Below, in pieces: positions 1 through 7,710 of a stretch of 64,000 bases of DNA. The notes under the pieces were generated by a model, which saw nothing but the letters and a program-made list of their open reading frames with translations, was not told the origin of the DNA and ran no database searches. A program made the translations under genes and the position numbers. The DNA is from an uncultured Burkholderiales bacterium (lineage in GTDB: Bacteria; Pseudomonadota; Gammaproteobacteria; Burkholderiales; Burkholderiaceae_C): assembly GCA_943908475.1 (NCBI GenBank), contig CALTTG010000004.1:62001-126000 (forward strand). Direction: 5' to 3'. The first letter of the stretch is position 1. Each line of letters begins with the position of its first letter.

Positions 1-474
1 CAAAGGCTGCCCAGTGGCCTCGGCGGTCAGGCGCGCAATCGCAGCCTTGAGCGCCAACTCCTTGGCCTGCCCCTCGTTTTGAACCGCCTCCACCCGCGTG
101 GGGTCCAGGCGGACCAAGGTCTGCCCCTGCTCGACCAGCATGCCTTCCTTGACCTGCACGCTCCGCAAGATGCCGCCTTCCAGGCTGGAAATCACCTGCT
201 CGCGACCATCCGGAATCACCTTGGCATCGGCCCGCGTGATCTGATCGACCTTGGCTTGCTGGGCCCATACCACCGTGAAGCCCACCACCGCGGCCATCAA
301 CCAAATGGCCATCGAGGCCCCAGGGGTGCCCTCGCTGACCTGTGCCGCCTTGACGCCCTCCAGGAAGCGCTCGTCGCCCGGCATCAGTCGTTCGCGACGC
401 GTTGCTGTCGCCTCACGCCCCGCCCAGGGCCAGCGCAACGAGGGCCATCGCAGGCTGAGTTTGCCCAGGCTCAT
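1..474 (-). CDS. Type I secretion membrane fusion protein, HlyD family (partial, 3' end missing)
   Basis: Periplasmic adaptor that would link the inner-membrane ABC exporter encoded just upstream to a TolC-like outer-membrane channel. About 158 residues are visible and the gene runs off the left edge. Seen: an Arg-rich cytoplasmic N-terminus (1-54), one membrane segment (about 55-72, AIWLMAAVVGFTVVWA), then the first half of a lipoyl/barrel-sandwich domain (about 93-125, SLEGGILRSVQVKEGMLVE, QGQTLVRLDPTRVEA), which is typical of HlyD/LapC adaptors. The ATG at 474 overlaps the stop of the ABC gene (ATGA) and has GGAGG seven bases upstream, so the two are translationally coupled. The family is clear; the exported substrate is outside the window. 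Confidence 0.9.
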   Translation of the reverse strand, partial: MSLGKLSLRWPSLRWPWAGREATATRRERLMPGDERFLEGVKAAQVSEGTPGASMAIWLMAAVVGFTVVWAQQAKVDQITRADAKVIPDGREQVISSLEGGILRSVQVKEGMLVEQGQTLVRLDPTRVEAVQNEGQAKELALKAAIARLTAEATGQPL

Positions 475-2978
475 TCGGCCACCTCCGAGGGCGGCATCGA
501 CAAGTCAGGCACCCCATCGGGCAACACCCGACGGTCAGGCGGCGGCACATACGGGTTGGCCACCGAGGGCTCTGCAGGTGGGCTGGGTGTGGCTGGCGCA
601 GGGGCGGCTGAGGCCACGGGGGCCGCAACCGTCGGTGCCGGCACGGCTGCCGTGAGCGTGGGCGCGGCCGCCGCCAGATTGGGTGGGGGCACGTGGGAGT
701 GGCTCGCCGCCATCGGCATGGCGGCTTGCGGCACCATGGGCTCGGGCATGCGCGGCTGGGCGCCCGGCACGGCCGGCATGGCCCCCGTCTGCATGCCAGG
801 CGGCCGCCCCCCCGCCAAAGCGGCCATCACCTGTCCCTTGGGGCCAAATGCGATCAAACGACCGGCTTCCACCACGGCCACAAGGTCCACCACCTCGAGA
901 ATGGCCGGTCGGTGGGTCACCACCACCAGGGTCTTGCCATCGGCCACCCCTTTGAGGTGTTTGACAAACATCGCCTCGGCCTGGGCATCCATCGCACTGG
1001 TGGGCTCGTCGAGCAACAGCACTTGTGGCCGAGTGATCAGGCAACGGGCCAACGCCACCAGTTGACGCTGCCCGCCGGACAGCAAACCACCGCCCTCGCC
1101 CACCGGCATGTCCAGCCCCATGGGGTGCGCGGCAGCCACCTTGTCCAAGCCCGTCAGCTGCAAAATCGGCACCAGCGCCCGCACATCGGCATGGGCACGA
1201 CCCAGCAAAATGTTGTCTCGCAAGGTGCCCGCAAACAAGCGAGGCTCTTGCGACATGAAGCCCACATGCGAACGGAAGTCGACCGGGTCGATCTGTCGCA
1301 GGTCGATGCCATCGACCTCCACCATGCCCTCGGTCGGCTGATACAGCCCCCCGAGCATGCGAAGAATGGTCGACTTGCCACTGCCCATCTTGCCCAGCAC
1401 CGCCACCCGCTGGCCCGGCTGAATCACGAGGTTGATGTCTTTGAGCACGGTGGGCGAGTGCTCGGCGCCTTGGTTCGGGTAGGAAAAGCTCACCTCACGC
1501 AGCGCCAGTTGCCCCCGAATGCGTGGGCGCGGCAGGTACTTGCGATCCGGCTGACGGTCCAGGGGCAACTTCATGATGCGATCGAGCATGCGCAAGGCGG
1601 CCTTTGCGCCTTGGTAGCGGGTGGCCAGGCTGACCACGCTGCTCAACGGGGCCACAGCACGCCCCGCAAACATCACCGCGCCAATCAGGGCCCCCCCGGA
1701 AATCAAGCCGTCATGGATCAGGTGCACCCCCCACACGAGCATGATCACCGTCACCAACTGCTGCGCCACGCCCGCAAAGTTGTTCACCCAGCTCGACAAG
1801 GCGCGCGTGCGCAAGGAAGAAGCCGCCTGGGCCGCATTCGATTCTTCATAACGTTGCAGGAAGTGGGCCTGGGCGCCTGCGGCACGGATGTCTTCCAGCC
1901 CTTCCATCGCCTCCACCAACACCCCCTGCAAGTGCGTGTTCTGTTTGAGGTTCGCATTGGTCAGGCGCGCCAGCACTTTCTGCGCCGCCCACGACAGGCC
2001 CAGCACCACCGGCACGGCAAACACCAGCACCCAGCCCAGAGGACCGGCCACCACGAAGGTCATCGCGATGAACAAGAACACGAACGGCAGGTCAGACACC
2101 GCCGACATCGTGGCCGAGGTCGAGAAATCTCGAATCACTTCGATCTGGGCCAACTCGTGGGCGAAACCACCTGACGACGGGGGCCGGTGCTCCATGCGGA
2201 TGGACAGGGCCTGACGAAACAAGATGTTGCCCAACAACAAGTCGGCCTTCTTGCCCGCTTGATCGATCAAGTGGCTGCGCAACTGACGCGCCAGCAGGTC
2301 AAACACGATGGCCACCCCAACGCCCAATGCCAGGGACCACAGGGTGACGAGTGCTTTGTGCGGGATCACGCGGTCGAACACCACCGACGAAAACAGCCCG
2401 ATTACCAGCATCAACACGTTGCTGAGCAAAGCCGCCAACATCGCTGAACGGTAGTACGGCGCAAAGCGCTTGAGCGTTCCCCACAGCCAGTGCTTGTCGG
2501 TGTCCACAGGCAGGTCGTCATCGTGCTCAGGCTCTTGCACCTTGGGTGTCACCACCAAGGCATAGCCCGAATACTCGGCCTTCAAGTCGGCCAAGGAGGC
2601 TTCCACCGTGTGCGCATCACCCGGCATCACCACCTCATAGCGCTCACCGTCTCGCCGACGGCGCGACTCCAGCCGCCGCGTGACGATGCACACATCGCCC
2701 GTTTTGAGCAGCAAGACCAAGGGAAACAGCAAACCCAGGATGCGCTCAGGCTCGCGCTTGATGATGGCGGCATTGAAACCCGCCTCGCGCATCAGGTGCA
2801 CGGCCTGAGGCGGTGCCAAGGGCAAGGTGGCCGAAGTCAGGGCCAGCAAGGACACGGCCGAGCGCTCCTGCCCGTGGTGGCGACACAGCCACAACAGGGC
2901 ACCGAGCAAGGGATCACCTGGCTCGACGGGCGCAACCGGGGCTGCGCTGGGGGGGGCGTTCAACTGCTCGTCGCTCAT
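471..2978 (-). CDS. Type I secretion ABC transporter, LapB/HlyB type, with long Pro/Ala-rich C-terminal tail
   Basis: Inner-membrane ATPase/permease of a type I secretion system that exports RTX-type or adhesin proteins directly to the outside. 835 residues. Order: degenerate C39-like domain (about 20-150) without the catalytic Cys, as in HlyB/LapB, so it should not cleave a leader; transmembrane domain (about 165-460); nucleotide-binding domain with Walker A GKMGSGKS (529-536), signature LSGGQ (633-637) and Walker B LLLDEP (654-659). From about 722 to the end there is a low-complexity tail rich in Pro, Ala and Met, roughly 110 residues beyond the usual family end. The ATG at 2978 shares one base with the upstream glycosyltransferase stop (TGATG); a TTG one codon earlier is less likely. 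It overlaps the adaptor gene by four bases. Confidence 0.93.
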   Translation of the reverse strand: MSDEQLNAPPSAAPVAPVEPGDPLLGALLWLCRHHGQERSAVSLLALTSATLPLAPPQAVHLMREAGFNAAIIKREPERILGLLFPLVLLLKTGDVCIVTRRLESRRRRDGERYEVVMPGDAHTVEASLADLKAEYSGYALVVTPKVQEPEHDDDLPVDTDKHWLWGTLKRFAPYYRSAMLAALLSNVLMLVIGLFSSVVFDRVIPHKALVTLWSLALGVGVAIVFDLLARQLRSHLIDQAGKKADLLLGNILFRQALSIRMEHRPPSSGGFAHELAQIEVIRDFSTSATMSAVSDLPFVFLFIAMTFVVAGPLGWVLVFAVPVVLGLSWAAQKVLARLTNANLKQNTHLQGVLVEAMEGLEDIRAAGAQAHFLQRYEESNAAQAASSLRTRALSSWVNNFAGVAQQLVTVIMLVWGVHLIHDGLISGGALIGAVMFAGRAVAPLSSVVSLATRYQGAKAALRMLDRIMKLPLDRQPDRKYLPRPRIRGQLALREVSFSYPNQGAEHSPTVLKDINLVIQPGQRVAVLGKMGSGKSTILRMLGGLYQPTEGMVEVDGIDLRQIDPVDFRSHVGFMSQEPRLFAGTLRDNILLGRAHADVRALVPILQLTGLDKVAAAHPMGLDMPVGEGGGLLSGGQRQLVALARCLITRPQVLLLDEPTSAMDAQAEAMFVKHLKGVADGKTLVVVTHRPAILEVVDLVAVVEAGRLIAFGPKGQVMAALAGGRPPGMQTGAMPAVPGAQPRMPEPMVPQAAMPMAASHSHVPPPNLAAAAPTLTAAVPAPTVAAPVASAAPAPATPSPPAEPSVANPYVPPPDRRVLPDGVPDLSMPPSEVAE

Positions 2979-4834
2979 CAAACCACCAGGGACTTCAGGG
3001 CCTGCTCCAGGTCTTTCACGAATGTCGGCATGTCAAAGAGGTCCGAGCCCATGCGGTGCTCGGCCAGGTAACGACGGTAGGTCTGCACCATCCGAGGGTT
3101 GCGCCCCAGCTGAACCGCCTTGCGTTCATAGCCCGCCATGTCCTCGCAGATGAGGTCGGGCAAGCCCACATGCGTCAGCAAACTGCCCGCCATGCGCGAA
3201 ATGTAGGTGCGCCCCGACAAGGTCAGCAAAGGCACCCCCATCCACAACACATCGTTGGCTGTGGTGCCCGCGTTGTAGGGGAAGGTGTCCAGGAACAGGT
3301 CGGCCAGCGTGAGGCGCGCGAGGTAGTCGGGCGGTGCCACGCGGGGCGCAAAAATCAGCCGCTCAGGGGCCACGCCATGCTCGGAGGCACAGGCCCGCAT
3401 GTTCGCCTTCGACCACTCGTTGTCCCCCAGCAGCCAGAGCACGCTGTCGGGCACCTGCTGCAAGACACGCATCCAGAGATGGAACATCTCCTGCGTCATC
3501 TTGAAGTTGTTGTTGAACGAGCAATAGACGAAGGCATCGTCGGGCAGTTGGTAGTCCGCCCGCCTGGGCAACTCACCCACCGGGCGCTGGCGATCGCTGG
3601 CCTGATAGCAATGGGGCAGGTACAGCGGCTTTTCCGTCATGTAGGGGCACAAGGCCTCGGGCATGACGAAGCGGTCTGCGATGACGTAATCGATGCTGGG
3701 CAAGCCCGTGGTGGCGGGAAAGCCCAGGTAGGTGATCTGGTGACGTGCTGGTCGCCAGCTCAAGATGTCGGGCCGCGCCCCCGAGGTGAGCCCCTGCAGA
3801 TCGATCAGGATGTCGATGTCGCGCTCGGCAATCAGGCGTGCCGCAGCGTGGTCATCCACACCGCGCAATGGCACCACATGGTCGAAGCTGTTCAAGATGC
3901 GCTGCCGCAGGGGCGTGCCATCTTCCGTGCTCCAGCAAAACGCAAACAGCTCGAACTGATCGTGGTTGTGCAACTCGAGCATCTCCACAGTGAGCAGGCC
4001 CACGGCGTGCATGTGGAGGTCACCGGACAAATAGCCCAAGCGAATGCGACCGGGCTTGCGCACCGAGGCCGCCAGCGAAGGCTGCACCGGCAAGACCCGC
4101 TCATGGCAAAAGCTGCGGGCGGCCAGCAACTGCAAGGCCGGGTCATCACTGGCACTCAACATCGCCAAGGGTGAGGTGCCCAGCAACAGCTGGTTGTGGG
4201 TCAGCGCCCCCACAGGCTGATACACCGGCCACTTGCACTGCTTCTGACGGATGTGCACATAGTGTTGCACCACCCGGTTCTGATCGGCCTTGGCTTCGAG
4301 GCTTTGCACCATGCACGCCTCAGACTCATCGAAACGCCGCAACTGCTCCAGCAAACGGGCCAGGTTGTTCAGTGCATGGAGCTTGAGCTCCAGATCGGCT
4401 TTTTGCTCGTCGACCAAGGCCAGCACCCGGCGCCAGCAGTCCAGCGCCTCATCCGGGCGTTGCAAATGCTCCAGTTGATGCCCCAGGTTCAAATGCGCCT
4501 GGATGAAATTGGGTTGCAGCAACAGGGCCTCTCGGTAGACCTGCTCTGCCCGCGCATGCTGATTCAAACTGCCCAGCACGGTGCCCCAGTTGAACAGGGC
4601 CACCGTGCGCTGGGGCGACTGCGTGCGTGCCAGCCAGACCTCATAGAGCTGCGCAGCCGCAGGCACCTGCCCCGCATTGGCCCATTGCTGCGCCACGTCC
4701 AACAGGGTCACGATGGGCATCTGCCCACTGGCCGCCAACGCCAAGGCCTGCTGCATGGCGGTCGGCCAAGCAGCCGGGGCCTGCAGCGGGGCCTCGGCAG
4801 GGGTGCGCAAGGTGTGTGGATCGGTTCGGTCCAT
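2978..4834 (-). CDS. TPR-containing O-GlcNAc-transferase-like glycosyltransferase, SPINDLY/GT41 family
   Basis: Predicted cytoplasmic protein glycosyltransferase using a UDP-sugar. 618 residues: an N-terminal alpha-helical TPR region (about 25-200; LFNWGTVLGSL and AHLNLGHQLEHL are TPR-like helices) followed by a GT41 catalytic region. Conserved GT41 elements are visible: GYLSGDLHMHAVG with the general-base-position His at 276, FNNNFKMT with the UDP-contacting Lys at 445, LDTFPYNAGTTANDVLWMG (516-534) and GRTYISRMAGSLL. The start at 4834 has AAGGA seven bases upstream; an ATG 13 codons earlier lacks one. First gene of the operon with the secretion ABC transporter and adaptor, which suggests that the acceptor is the exported protein (inference). 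HMW1C, an adhesin-modifying enzyme, is also GT41, which makes this plausible. Confidence 0.88.
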   Translation of the reverse strand: MDRTDPHTLRTPAEAPLQAPAAWPTAMQQALALAASGQMPIVTLLDVAQQWANAGQVPAAAQLYEVWLARTQSPQRTVALFNWGTVLGSLNQHARAEQVYREALLLQPNFIQAHLNLGHQLEHLQRPDEALDCWRRVLALVDEQKADLELKLHALNNLARLLEQLRRFDESEACMVQSLEAKADQNRVVQHYVHIRQKQCKWPVYQPVGALTHNQLLLGTSPLAMLSASDDPALQLLAARSFCHERVLPVQPSLAASVRKPGRIRLGYLSGDLHMHAVGLLTVEMLELHNHDQFELFAFCWSTEDGTPLRQRILNSFDHVVPLRGVDDHAAARLIAERDIDILIDLQGLTSGARPDILSWRPARHQITYLGFPATTGLPSIDYVIADRFVMPEALCPYMTEKPLYLPHCYQASDRQRPVGELPRRADYQLPDDAFVYCSFNNNFKMTQEMFHLWMRVLQQVPDSVLWLLGDNEWSKANMRACASEHGVAPERLIFAPRVAPPDYLARLTLADLFLDTFPYNAGTTANDVLWMGVPLLTLSGRTYISRMAGSLLTHVGLPDLICEDMAGYERKAVQLGRNPRMVQTYRRYLAEHRMGSDLFDMPTFVKDLEQALKSLVV

Positions 4835-4960
4835 CGAATGATTCCTTGGCCCAGACACACGTGGTCTCGGCATGTCACCCGATGCTAGGCAAACCCGATG
4901 TTTTCTTAAGGCGCATAAAGCCGTGGCCCACCGCCCAGTTCCCCTCCTTGCACCAAGTGA

Positions 4961-4991
4961 AACGCCCCGGTGCTTGCGCGACCGGGGCGTT
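4961..4991 (-). terminator. Hairpin downstream of tRNA-Cys
   Basis: Perfect 11-base stem (AACGCCCCGGT, 4961-4971, against ACCGGGGCGTT, 4981-4991) with a 9-base loop, lying just past the 3' end of tRNA-Cys on the minus strand. The T-tract after it is short (TTTC), so it is a moderate intrinsic terminator. Confidence 0.7.
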
Positions 4992-4998
4992 GAGGGGG

Positions 4999-5072
4999 TG
5001 GAGGCGCGGCCCGGAGTCGAACCGGGCTAGACGGATTTGCAATCCGGTGCATAACCGCTTTGCTACCGCGCC
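4999..5072 (-). tRNA. tRNA-Cys (anticodon GCA)
   Basis: 74-base cloverleaf read on the minus strand. The acceptor stem GGCGCGG (5072-5066) pairs with the 3' end, CCA is encoded, the anticodon loop is GGATTTGCAAATCC (anticodon GCA), and the T-arm contains GGTTCGACTCC. It lies downstream of tRNA-Gly on the same strand but is separated from it by a terminator-like hairpin. Confidence 0.95.
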
Positions 5073-5094
5073 ATCGCAAACGTGTTGCGAAAAA

Positions 5095-5121
5095 GAAAGC
5101 CTGGCAGGCAACCAGGCTTTC
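5095..5121 (-). terminator. Intrinsic terminator between tRNA-Gly and tRNA-Cys
   Basis: Perfect 10-base stem (GAAAGCCTGG 5095-5104 with CCAGGCTTTC 5112-5121), 7-base loop. On the minus strand the stem is followed by a TTTTTCG run, the normal layout of a Rho-independent terminator. It lies after tRNA-Gly, so tRNA-Cys either has its own promoter or depends on readthrough. Confidence 0.75.
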
Positions 5122-5128
5122 AGCAATG

Positions 5129-5204
5129 TGGAGCGGGATAAGAGGCTCGAACTCTCGACCTATACCTTGGCAAGGTATCGCTCTACCAACTGAGCTAATC
5201 CCGC
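5129..5204 (-). tRNA. tRNA-Gly (anticodon GCC)
   Basis: 76-base cloverleaf on the minus strand: acceptor GCGGGAT (5204-5198), D-arm TAGCTCAGTTGGTAGAGC, anticodon loop CCTTGCCAAGG with anticodon GCC, T-arm with GAGTTCGAGCCTC, and an encoded CCA end. Confidence 0.96.
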
Positions 5205-5366
5205 ATGTCTTCACTGCAAATCAGCGAAGAACATCACTATACACGATTTTCAGCATCTCGCGCAAGTTCGCGAAACGTTCATGGGCCCTGAGACGGCTCC
5301 ATCAGCGCTGATGCTCGGCACCCCGCGGGCCACCCTTGCCTTGCCGCTACACTCTCACACCTTGCA

Positions 5367-5458
5367 GCCCCGGTGGTGAAACCGGTAGACACAGCGGACT
5401 TAAAATCCGCCGCTTGCTGAAAGGCAGCGTGCCGGTTCGATCCCGGCCCGGGGCACCA
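5367..5458 (+). tRNA. tRNA-Leu (anticodon TAA)
   Basis: 92-base class II tRNA: acceptor GCCCCGG (5367-5373) paired with CCGGGGC (5448-5454) and an ACCA end, D-arm with GTGAAACCGGTAGACAC, anticodon loop GGACTTAAAATCC (TAA), then a long variable arm (CGCTTGCTGAAAGGCAGCG) as expected for leucine tRNA, and T-arm GGTTCGATCC. The rhombosortase ATG follows 23 bases downstream. Confidence 0.95.
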
Positions 5459-5481
5459 CCCTCCGCGAGACGTCCGCCGCC

Positions 5482-6084
5482 ATGAGCGTCCAGCCCCTTC
5501 GCACCGCGCCCTGGTGGCGCCCTGCCCTGCTGATGAGCGTCATGACGAGCTGTGCGCAAGTCGGGCAGCACCAAGGTTGGTGGGACCTGCGCCTCACCCA
5601 AGATGGCCTCAAGCTTCACCACGAATGGTGGCGGCTGATCACCGGTCACTGGGTGCACACCAACACGCCGCACCTGCTCATGAACATGTTGAGCCTCTGG
5701 GTGCTGCTGGCCCTGTACCGACACGCACCCTCTCGCCCCTCGGGGCATCAACTCGTGGGCCTCAGCCTGGTCCTCTCGGGCTTGACGGGCTTGTTCCTGC
5801 ACATCGCCCACCCCGAAGTCAGCCCGTACCAGGGCCTGTCGGGCGTGTGGCATGGTTTGGCGGTCTGGCTGGCCCTGCACCACTGGCAATCGGACCGCAG
5901 CCGACTGTCACTGGCCCTTGGCGCCCTGCTGTCGCTCAAGCTGATGGCAGAGCAGGCGTCCATGGTCAACACCGCCCCCACGGCCCAGTGGATCGGGGCT
6001 CGCGTGGCCATTGAAGGACACCTCGGTGGCGCCTTGGCCGGGCTTGCGCTCCACCTGTGCCAGATGACATTGAGGCGGCCATGA
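5482..6084 (+). CDS. Rhombosortase (rhomboid-family intramembrane serine protease)
   Basis: Small rhomboid-type intramembrane protease of 200 residues. The rhombosortase branch is thought to process C-terminal GlyGly-CTERM sorting signals of type II-secreted proteins. Seen: about six hydrophobic helices, the early HWVHTNTPHLLMNM segment (56-69, rhomboid HxxxNxxH-like), the catalytic motif YQGLSGVWHG with Ser120, and EGHLGGALAG with His180, which together give the Ser-His dyad. It starts only 23 bases after the CCA of tRNA-Leu, with no good ribosome binding site or separate promoter visible, so cotranscription with the tRNA is possible. No gene in this window encodes a protein with an obvious GlyGly-CTERM tail, so its substrates must lie elsewhere. 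Confidence 0.82.
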   Translation: MSVQPLRTAPWWRPALLMSVMTSCAQVGQHQGWWDLRLTQDGLKLHHEWWRLITGHWVHTNTPHLLMNMLSLWVLLALYRHAPSRPSGHQLVGLSLVLSGLTGLFLHIAHPEVSPYQGLSGVWHGLAVWLALHHWQSDRSRLSLALGALLSLKLMAEQASMVNTAPTAQWIGARVAIEGHLGGALAGLALHLCQMTLRRP

Positions 6085-6086
6085 AA

Positions 6087-6108
6087 AACGGCACCCGAGG
6101 GTGCCGTT
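6087..6108 (-). terminator. Intrinsic terminator of aceA (convergent with rhombosortase)
   Basis: Nine-base perfect stem (AACGGCACC / GGTGCCGTT) with loop CGAG. On the minus strand it is followed by TTTTTC, giving a good Rho-independent terminator for aceA. The T-run overlaps the rhombosortase stop codon (6082-6084). In the plus direction the tail is poor in T. Confidence 0.85.
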
Positions 6109-6153
6109 CGATGTTCAAGCCGATCAGGCCACGGGCCTTGCGGCCCGCGCAGA

Positions 6154-7470
6154 TCAGTGGAACTGTTCTTCTTCGGTCGAGCCGGTCAGGGCCTTCACGG
6201 AGGACGAACCACCTTGGATCACGGTGGTCACGTCGTCGAAGTAGCCAGCGCCCACTTCTTGTTGGTGCGACACGAAGGTGTAACCCTTTTCGCGAGCTGC
6301 GAATTCGGGCTCTTGCACCATGTTGGTGTAGTGCTTCATGCCTTCGCCGCGGGCGTAAGCGTGGGCGAACTGGAACGTGTTGTACCAGTTGACGTGGATA
6401 CCAGCCAGGGTGATGAACTGGTACTTGTAGCCCAGGGCCGACAGGTCTTCCTGGAAGGAAGCGATCTGCGAGTCGTTGAGGTTCTTCTTCCAGTTGAAGG
6501 AAGGCGAGCAGTTGTACGACAGCAGCTTGCCAGGGCACGAAGCGTGCACGGCTTGGGCGAATTCGCGGGCGAAGCCGATGTCAGGCACGCCGGTTTCGCA
6601 CCACACCAGGTCGGCGTAAGGAGCGTAAGCCACGCCACGGCTGATGGATTGCTCCAGGCCGTTCTTGACGCGGTAGAAACCTTCTTGGGTGCGCTCGCCG
6701 GTCACGAAAGGACGGTCGTTTTCGTCGCAGTCGCTGGTCAGCAGGTTGGCAGCTTCAGCGTCGGTGCGGGCCAGAACGATGGTGGGCACGCCCATCACGT
6801 CGGCAGCGAAACGAGCAGCGATCAGCTTCTCAACGGCTTCACGGGTGGGAACCAGCACCTTGCCGCCCATGTGACCGCACTTCTTGACAGCAGCCAGCTG
6901 GTCTTCGAAGTGAACGCCAGCAGCGCCCGAAGCGATCATGTTCTTCATCAGTTCGAAGGCGTTCAGCACGCCGCCGAAACCGGCTTCAGCGTCAGCAACG
7001 ATGGGCAGGAAGTAGTCGATGAAGCCTTCGTCGCCGGGGTTGATGCCACGCGACCATTGGATTTCGTCAGCACGCTTGAACGTGTTGTTGATGCGGCGAA
7101 CCATGGTGGGCACCGAGTCGTACGCGTACAGCGACTGGTCGGGGTACATGGTTTCCGAGGTGTTGCCGTCGGCGGCGACTTGCCAGCCCGACAGGTACAC
7201 GGCTTCCAGACCAGCCTTGGCCTGTTGCATGGCTTGACCGGCGGTGATGGCGCCGAAAGCGTTCACGTAGCCCTTCTTGGCACCGCCGTTGACCTTTTCC
7301 CACAGCTTTTCAGCGCCGCGCTTGGCCAGCGTGTATTCGGGCTGCAGGCTGCCGCGCAGGCGAACCACGTCAGCTGCGGAATAGCCGCGCTTGACGAGCT
7401 TCCAACGGGGGTTTTCGGCCCAGTCTTTTTCCAGGGCAGCGATTTGCTGTTCACGGGTCAGTTGAGTCAT
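6154..7470 (-). CDS. aceA: Isocitrate lyase
   Basis: Glyoxylate-cycle enzyme that splits isocitrate into glyoxylate and succinate, needed for growth on acetate, fatty acids or PHA-derived acetyl-CoA. 438 residues, the usual size of the short bacterial form. The catalytic loop KKCGHMGGK is present (Cys198), with YLSGWQVAAD near residue 92, GVHFEDQLAA and the C-terminal NCSPSFNWKKNL and TLAGIHVNWYNTF segments. The ATG at 7470 has GGAG eight bases upstream. Monocistronic: a palindrome-rich promoter region lies upstream and an intrinsic terminator downstream. Malate synthase is not in this window. Confidence 0.98.
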   Translation of the reverse strand: MTQLTREQQIAALEKDWAENPRWKLVKRGYSAADVVRLRGSLQPEYTLAKRGAEKLWEKVNGGAKKGYVNAFGAITAGQAMQQAKAGLEAVYLSGWQVAADGNTSETMYPDQSLYAYDSVPTMVRRINNTFKRADEIQWSRGINPGDEGFIDYFLPIVADAEAGFGGVLNAFELMKNMIASGAAGVHFEDQLAAVKKCGHMGGKVLVPTREAVEKLIAARFAADVMGVPTIVLARTDAEAANLLTSDCDENDRPFVTGERTQEGFYRVKNGLEQSISRGVAYAPYADLVWCETGVPDIGFAREFAQAVHASCPGKLLSYNCSPSFNWKKNLNDSQIASFQEDLSALGYKYQFITLAGIHVNWYNTFQFAHAYARGEGMKHYTNMVQEPEFAAREKGYTFVSHQQEVGAGYFDDVTTVIQGGSSSVKALTGSTEEEQFH

Positions 7471-7514
7471 GACGATCTCCGGGGGTTGGTGGGGAGGGTG
7501 CTAGAAAGCTTGCG

Positions 7515-7568
7515 ATTCTATCCACATTCATGCGGATTGGCCAAGACTTATGTCTTATATAAGACTTA
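7515..7568 (-). promoter_or_regulatory. aceA promoter with palindromic operator array
   Basis: On the minus strand a possible sigma-70 promoter reads TTGGCC (7544-7539), 18-base spacer, TAGAAT (7520-7515). Just upstream lie a perfect 14-base palindrome GTCTTATATAAGAC (7552-7565) and an overlapping inverted repeat AAGAC-N4-GTCTT (7543-7556); the octamer AAGACTTA occurs twice (7543-7550 and 7561-7568). This looks like a binding site for a dimeric regulator in two overlapping registers. The regulator cannot be named from the sequence. Confidence 0.55.
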
Positions 7569-7710
7569 ATTTTTCCAGGGCCCCACGAACCAGGGGTGTG
7601 CCAAGGGATGGGAATCCGCAACACGCACCGCCATGGCGCACGACACCGCCCGTGCCAAGCCACTTTGATTGCAGTAAGGTGATGTCACGATCACCGCACA
7701 AGAGGAAGTC

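Noticed and set aside
693..2174. A 493-codon open frame antisense to the secretion ABC transporter
   Set aside because: Its protein is His/Gln/Arg-rich, which is the composition expected of a shadow frame; the opposite strand encodes a clear ABC exporter.
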